Below, one piece after another: positions 7,126-10,550 of a stretch of DNA of 10,550 bases. Numbering within the stretch: position 1 is the stretch's first letter; each line of letters opens with the position of its first letter. Below the pieces are notes generated by a model. It searched no databases and was not told where the DNA came from. It was given only the letters and a program-made list of their open reading frames with translations. A program made the translations under genes and the position numbers. Source of the stretch: Capsulimonas sp. (GTDB taxonomy: Bacteria > Armatimonadota > Armatimonadia > Armatimonadales > Capsulimonadaceae); contig JAOQAA010000133.1 in NCBI GenBank assembly GCA_025963815.1, positions 1 through 10,550 of the forward strand. The letters are read 5' to 3'.

Positions 7126-7155
7126 TTGACAGGTGTGCTCCCGATTGGCTATACT
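7126..7155 (+). promoter_or_regulatory. Near-consensus sigma70 promoter for the second ECF cassette
   Basis: A perfect -35 box TTGACA (7126-7131) and a -10 box TATACT (7150-7155) are separated by 18 nt. The -35 begins two bases after the stop codon of the TMEM14-like gene. Transcription would start near 7162 and give a leader of about 74 nt before the GTG at 7236. It is the best promoter match in the window. It suggests housekeeping transcription of the sigma gene, with control at later steps, rather than only autoregulation. Confidence 0.75.
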
Positions 7156-7186
7156 TCGGTGGATTACGCCCCTGATTATTACTAAG

Positions 7187-7229
7187 GCTCGCTGGGTAAG
7201 AACGTAAATAATGTTCTTCGAGAGCGAGC
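7187..7229 (+). promoter_or_regulatory. Leader stem-loop covering the ribosome-binding region of the second ECF sigma gene
   Basis: GCTCGCT (7187-7193) pairs with AGCGAGC (7223-7229). Inside it, after a 4x4 internal loop, AAGAACGT (7198-7205) pairs with ATGTTCTT (7211-7218, one G-U pair) around the loop AAATA. The 3' strand of the outer stem carries the only purine-rich candidate Shine-Dalgarno (GAGAGCGAG), and the GTG start follows 6 nt after the stem. The folded form should therefore limit ribosome access, as in RNA thermometers or protein-bound operators. The pairing is read directly from the sequence; the regulatory role is inferred. Confidence 0.5.
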
Positions 7230-7235
7230 AATGCC

Positions 7236-7880
7236 GTGTCATTTGTACTGCAGAAAAAACTGGCGAATGCGCCGCAGGCGAGAGGTAAGCTGTACGTGTC
7301 GCCGGAAGAAAAATCGATTATCGATCGCTGCAAGCAAGGGGACTTGGCGGCGTTCAATGAACTGGTGAAGCGGTACGAGAAGCCGGTCTATAACTTCGCG
7401 TACCGATTGACAGGCAGTTATGACGACGCCAACGATGTGGCTCAGGATGCGTTCGTACGCGTGTTTAACGCGATCGGAAGCTTCCGGGGCGATGCGTCGT
7501 TTACGACCTGGCTGTTTCGTATCACCACCAATGTCTTTTTAGACGAGCGCAAAAAGGCCAAGGCGCACCCGCAGACATCGCTTGATGAGCAGATGGAGCT
7601 GGGCGAGTCGGCTGTCGCGCGCCAGATCGAAGATCCCGGTCCGTCGCCAGAGGCGCTGACCGAAGAAGCCGAGCGTGGGAAGATTTTACAGGACGCCGTT
7701 TCGTCGCTGCCCGAATACCAGCGGACGATGGTGGTGCTGTACCATTCGCAGCAAAAGTCTTACGAAGAGATCGCGGAGATCATGGACCTGCCGATTGGAA
7801 CGGTGAAAAGCCGCTTGAATCGGGCGCGATTGGCGCTGAAGGAAAAATTGACTCCCCTGCGGGAACTTTTTAACGCCTGA
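7236..7880 (+). CDS. ECF-type RNA polymerase sigma factor (second cassette)
   Basis: A 214-residue RpoE/SigW-like ECF sigma factor. Region 2 covers about residues 29-110, with DRCKQGDLAAFNELVKRYEK, DDANDVAQDAFVRVFNAI and FTTWLFRITTNVFLDERKK. Region 4 covers about 148-208, with SSLPEYQRTMVVLYHSQQ followed by the helix-turn-helix YEEIAEIMDLPIGTVKSRLNRA. The linker between them is acidic. The GTG at 7236 is taken as start because region 2 begins soon after and no ATG is available in frame upstream of it; an ATG at 7231 is out of frame. It is driven by the promoter at 7126-7155 through a structured leader, and is followed after 121 nt by a membrane anti-sigma-like gene. It is clearly distinct in sequence from the sigma factor at 1189-1851. 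Confidence 0.95.
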   Translation: MSFVLQKKLANAPQARGKLYVSPEEKSIIDRCKQGDLAAFNELVKRYEKPVYNFAYRLTGSYDDANDVAQDAFVRVFNAIGSFRGDASFTTWLFRITTNVFLDERKKAKAHPQTSLDEQMELGESAVARQIEDPGPSPEALTEEAERGKILQDAVSSLPEYQRTMVVLYHSQQKSYEEIAEIMDLPIGTVKSRLNRARLALKEKLTPLRELFNA

Positions 7881-7972
7881 TGGCGTCATACACCCAAGCG
7901 GACTGCAATGGCGCGGATCCGCCCACTTTTCTTGATGTACTGACGCCATTATTGCAGGCGAGTTTGCGCCTG
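7880..7972 (+). promoter_or_regulatory. Structured intergenic segment between sigma and anti-sigma genes
   Basis: ATGGCGTCA (7880-7888) pairs with TGACGCCAT (7941-7949). With C7940 bulged, TACA (7889-7892) extends the stem to TGTA (7936-7939), making about 13 bp. The left arm overlaps the last base of the sigma gene's stop codon. A palindrome CGGATCCG (7914-7921) sits in the loop. A second hairpin, CAGGCG (7955-7960) with CGCCTG (7967-7972), follows. There is no U tract. The segment may uncouple expression of the two genes or stabilise or process the transcript; this role is inferred. Confidence 0.4.
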
Positions 7973-8001
7973 AATACTATCCAAAAACCGGAAACACTGC
8001 C

Positions 8002-9018
8002 ATGAAGCTCGAACGAGCGCGCGAACTATATTCAGACTATGCGGAAGGAACACTGAGCCCGGCCATGAAATTGGCCCTGGAGCAGCACTTCGACGCGGAC
8101 ACGGAGGCTCGCGCTGATTACGATGAATTTGCGCGTATCTTCGCTGTCCTTGGCGACAGCGCGCCTCTGGAAGTCAATGTCCCACTGGGATTCCGCGCCA
8201 AGGTGATGGAGCTCGCCACCGCCGAGCAGCAGCGCCGGGCTTCGGCCCCGCGCTCGCTTGGCGACGCCATTCGCGAATGGTTCGCTCCCTCTGGACGCCG
8301 TCGCCTCAGCGGCGGCATTCTGGCGGGCGCTGCGGCGCTCGTAGTGGCGGGGATTATGTTTAGTCCGGCCATGCAGATTACTGGGACCAACACTGCGGTA
8401 ATATTCGGAACCGGTGCAACGGCATCGGACGCTACGCCGCCGACGATCCAGAGCGTTTCGACGGGTGAGGGAACGGATGGAAACTTCTATCACTATTTCC
8501 ATATTCACCTGCCGCAGAATGTGCAGAACGCCACGGTAAACGCGTATGTGCTGACGTCCAGCGATCAGATCACGAACGCCAGCGCCCGTGAGGCGGACGC
8601 GCATCCCGCGCTCAGCGCGCCGACGCTGCTGACCAACGATGTGGAGATGCAGATTCCGGTGGCTCTCACCAAGCGTCCTGAAGCGGGTTCGACCCTGGAT
8701 ATGCTGGTCTCCTGGTACGCGAATAACGATCCGTCGCAAAGCAAGACGCAGGTCGTCTTCACGCCCTTCGATGTAGCCGACGGCGGGCCGGCGACGGCGC
8801 CTGTCGCGAACGGCAACTTCTACGACACGCTGCGCAATATCGCTTCAGTCTACCATGTGACGGTGATCGCCGATGCGACGACTTCGCCGACGATGGCCGC
8901 CACAGGATGGGCGTCGGGCGACGATGTCGGAAATGCGCTGAATACAGTCGCTGGCTCCGTTGGTTACGGCGTGCGGAAGCTGAATGACACCACATACCAG
9001 GTTTTCGAGACGCGATAA
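8002..9018 (+). CDS. Membrane anti-sigma-like regulator with C-terminal STN-like domain
   Basis: A 338-residue protein after an ECF sigma gene. Residues 1-50 are a small helical anti-sigma-like domain (YAEGTL at 13-18) that matches, without gaps, the start of the protein at 1901-3430. The usual HxxxCxxC is reduced to His29 without cysteines. One transmembrane helix lies at about 103-121. Residues about 145-262 look like beta-sandwich material of unknown fold. Residues about 270-336 (FYDTLRNIASVYHVTVIAD, then GWASGDDVGNALNTVAGSVGYGVRKL and YQVFE) have the pattern of a secretin/TonB short N-terminal (STN) domain, as also found in FecR-type regulators. Likely role: to bind the upstream sigma factor in the cytoplasm and contact a partner outside the inner membrane. 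ATG 8002 has GGAAA 7 nt upstream. Sigma binding is inferred; the STN call is by pattern only. Confidence 0.75.
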   Translation: MKLERARELYSDYAEGTLSPAMKLALEQHFDADTEARADYDEFARIFAVLGDSAPLEVNVPLGFRAKVMELATAEQQRRASAPRSLGDAIREWFAPSGRRRLSGGILAGAAALVVAGIMFSPAMQITGTNTAVIFGTGATASDATPPTIQSVSTGEGTDGNFYHYFHIHLPQNVQNATVNAYVLTSSDQITNASAREADAHPALSAPTLLTNDVEMQIPVALTKRPEAGSTLDMLVSWYANNDPSQSKTQVVFTPFDVADGGPATAPVANGNFYDTLRNIASVYHVTVIADATTSPTMAATGWASGDDVGNALNTVAGSVGYGVRKLNDTTYQVFETR

Positions 9019-9091
9019 GTTTTCGCGGAAATTGATGAAACAAATGCGACGCATGATTGCTCTATTACTCCGGGAGAGTGAAATAGCAGCC

Positions 9092-10550
9092 ATGCGTCCA
9101 TTTGTTTTTCGCGCCACAATATTTGCCGGAGCGGCGGCGCTTCTTGGGGCGGCCGCTCCAATTCACGCCGCCACGCGCATTCAGAAGGAAATTCTGATGG
9201 GCAACGGCACGGCTGGTCCCTATGCTCTGTCCTGGAAGAACATTGTCCGGACGGGCGAAGCCGTGAAGATCAATACCCTGCCGCAGATGCGCGGACTGGA
9301 CTACACGTTCGATCCGGACGCCGGCACGGTGACATTCGCCAGCCCCCTCAGCGCACGCTCTACCGCTACCGTCGAGTATATCTATGACAGCGAGACCGCG
9401 CAGATGGTCCGCCGCGATTTTATCATGCCGCTGCAAGTGAACCTCGCGCAGAGTGAAACTTCCAGCCTCTTTGTTTCCGCCCTGTATCGCAAGAACACCA
9501 CCGACACGAACGTGGGCAGCGGCCAGGACGCGCTCACATTGGGCGTGGGCACCGGCTGGCAGGGAGCGCGCAACTCGCAGCTCACCGCCCGATTCTTCTT
9601 TGCCCCATCCGTGGGCGAGGACGCCTCTAGCGGCGCCGATCGCACCGGCTGGCTGCTTTCGGGCGGAACCGACGCCGGGCGCTCCACACACCTTTCTTTT
9701 GAGATGCGGCGGGACAGCAGCAGTCTCACCAATCTTCCGACCGATGCCGGACTTCAAGTCGGCAGTCAGCACCTGGGACTGGGGCTTCAGATGGCTCCGT
9801 CACGCATCATGACGGCGTCCCTGAACTACACTCAGGACGCCAACGCCGCCACTCCCAACGCGGGAACTTCCCAGATTGCAGCGGCGATGACCCTCACGCC
9901 CAATCAGAACCTCAAAATCCAGACGAACCTTCAGGAGAACGCCGCGTACGGCGCCGCCGTCTCGCATTCCGCGAGCGTCGCGGTCGACGCCAAGCCGGCC
10001 AGCAGCACTCAGGTGACCGCCAACTACGCGACGAACGACACCGCCGGGACCGCCGGCGACACGCAGACGATGAACCTGGGCGCCGCTGTCGGGGTCAGCA
10101 AATCGATCGCGCTGACGACCAACGCCGGCCAATCGCGCACCGGTTCCTCCGTGACCAGCCAGCAGGGCGCTGGCCTGCGCTTCGCGCCCAGCAGCAAGAT
10201 GACGCTGAACACCGGCGTCAACATGCAGAAGAACGATTCGGGAAGCGCGGTAGTGACATCGGTGGATGGAACCATTCTTCCCGCTCGGGACTTGACGGTG
10301 AGCGCCGGCTTCAAGAGCCGCGATATGACCCAGGGCGTGGAAAATCCGCAGAACACCCTAGACACGACCTCCGCGCGAGTCGCGCTCGGCCCAAATCGCC
10401 TGCGCATCACCGGAACCTATGCACGGAACGCCGAAGACGGCGGGACTCCGCAGCAGACCGAGCAGCGCGGCGTCGGTCTGGAAACGAACCTCGGCTCTCT
10501 CAGCCTCGCCGGCGGCTACGACTGGCGCCAATACTACGCCGCCCAAACCC
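9092..10550 (+). CDS. Secreted beta-strand-rich protein, probable outer-membrane barrel (partial, runs off right end)
   Basis: At least 486 codons with no stop before the window ends. From ATG 9092 it begins with a textbook signal peptide (MRPFVFRATIFAGAAALLG, cut after IHA at about residue 26). In-frame ATGs at 9053, 9044 and 9035 are alternatives; 9035 has GGAA close upstream. Residues about 27-110 form a beta domain with LDYTFDPDAGTVTFASPL, a pattern I associate with repeats in SprA-like surface proteins. The rest is a long series of amphipathic strand pairs with Gly/Asn turns (LTLGVGTGWQGARNSQLTAR, LRITGTYARNAEDGG, LSLAGGYDWRQYY), typical of an outer-membrane barrel. Cysteine is absent from the visible part. 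It follows the anti-sigma-like gene by 73 nt with no visible terminator, so it probably belongs to the same operon and may be its target or its signal partner. The exact family is unknown to me. Confidence 0.75.
   Translation, partial: MRPFVFRATIFAGAAALLGAAAPIHAATRIQKEILMGNGTAGPYALSWKNIVRTGEAVKINTLPQMRGLDYTFDPDAGTVTFASPLSARSTATVEYIYDSETAQMVRRDFIMPLQVNLAQSETSSLFVSALYRKNTTDTNVGSGQDALTLGVGTGWQGARNSQLTARFFFAPSVGEDASSGADRTGWLLSGGTDAGRSTHLSFEMRRDSSSLTNLPTDAGLQVGSQHLGLGLQMAPSRIMTASLNYTQDANAATPNAGTSQIAAAMTLTPNQNLKIQTNLQENAAYGAAVSHSASVAVDAKPASSTQVTANYATNDTAGTAGDTQTMNLGAAVGVSKSIALTTNAGQSRTGSSVTSQQGAGLRFAPSSKMTLNTGVNMQKNDSGSAVVTSVDGTILPARDLTVSAGFKSRDMTQGVENPQNTLDTTSARVALGPNRLRITGTYARNAEDGGTPQQTEQRGVGLETNLGSLSLAGGYDWRQYYAAQT

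Noticed and set aside
8032..8739. Minus-strand open frame (235 codons) opposite the STN-bearing regulator
   Set aside because: Arg-rich translation without motifs; the plus-strand gene has a membrane helix and a domain layout consistent with its operon.
9065..9772. Minus-strand open frame (235 codons) opposite the barrel-like gene
   Set aside because: No recognisable domain, while the plus strand is open for at least 486 codons with a signal peptide and regular beta pattern.
1..10550. CRISPR arrays, tRNA or rRNA genes, insertion sequences
   Set aside because: I saw no regularly spaced direct repeats, cloverleaf sequences, rRNA signatures or transposase motifs on either strand.

Overview
The window reads as chromosomal DNA from a free-living, probably diderm bacterium of moderately high GC. 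My best guess is the Armatimonadota (Capsulimonas-like). This rests only on style: stand-alone ECF sigma/anti-sigma cassettes, a discoidin-bearing secreted glycosidase and a large beta-strand-rich secreted protein. No rRNA, tRNA or phylogenetic marker is present to confirm it.

Left edge (1-1129): a lower-GC two-gene unit. The tail of an ABC/AAA15-type ATPase overlaps a DUF4435/TOPRIM-like gene. Architecture and order match the AriA-AriB pair of the PARIS anti-phage system, so this is probably the end of a defence locus that continues off the window.

1189-3430: an ECF sigma factor followed by a single-pass membrane anti-sigma-like protein. The latter has a zinc-less anti-sigma domain, one transmembrane helix, a long low-complexity linker and a TPR-like tail. 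A perfect 16-bp stem hairpin (3454-3488) separates it from a convergent gene.

3518-4513 (minus): a zinc-free quinone-oxidoreductase-type MDR enzyme. It is divergent from 4620-6761 (plus), a secreted clan-A-like glycoside hydrolase with a discoidin domain inserted in the barrel. A small TMEM14-like membrane protein (6818-7123) follows.

7126-10550: a second signalling unit. A near-consensus sigma70 promoter lies just after the TMEM14 stop codon, followed by a leader with a stem-loop covering the ribosome-binding region of a second ECF sigma factor. Then come a structured intergenic segment, an anti-sigma-like membrane protein with a C-terminal STN-like domain, and a signal-peptide-bearing, beta-strand-rich (probable outer-membrane) protein that runs off the right end.

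The two ECF/anti-sigma cassettes look like paralogous solutions to envelope signalling. Their anti-sigma N-termini align without gaps and both lack the usual zinc ligands, while their extracytoplasmic sensor parts differ (TPR-like versus STN-like). The second cassette, with sigma factor, STN-bearing regulator and barrel-like protein in a row, recalls FecI-FecR-FecA transenvelope signalling but is built from different parts. It is the most interesting possible system here, along with the candidate PARIS locus.
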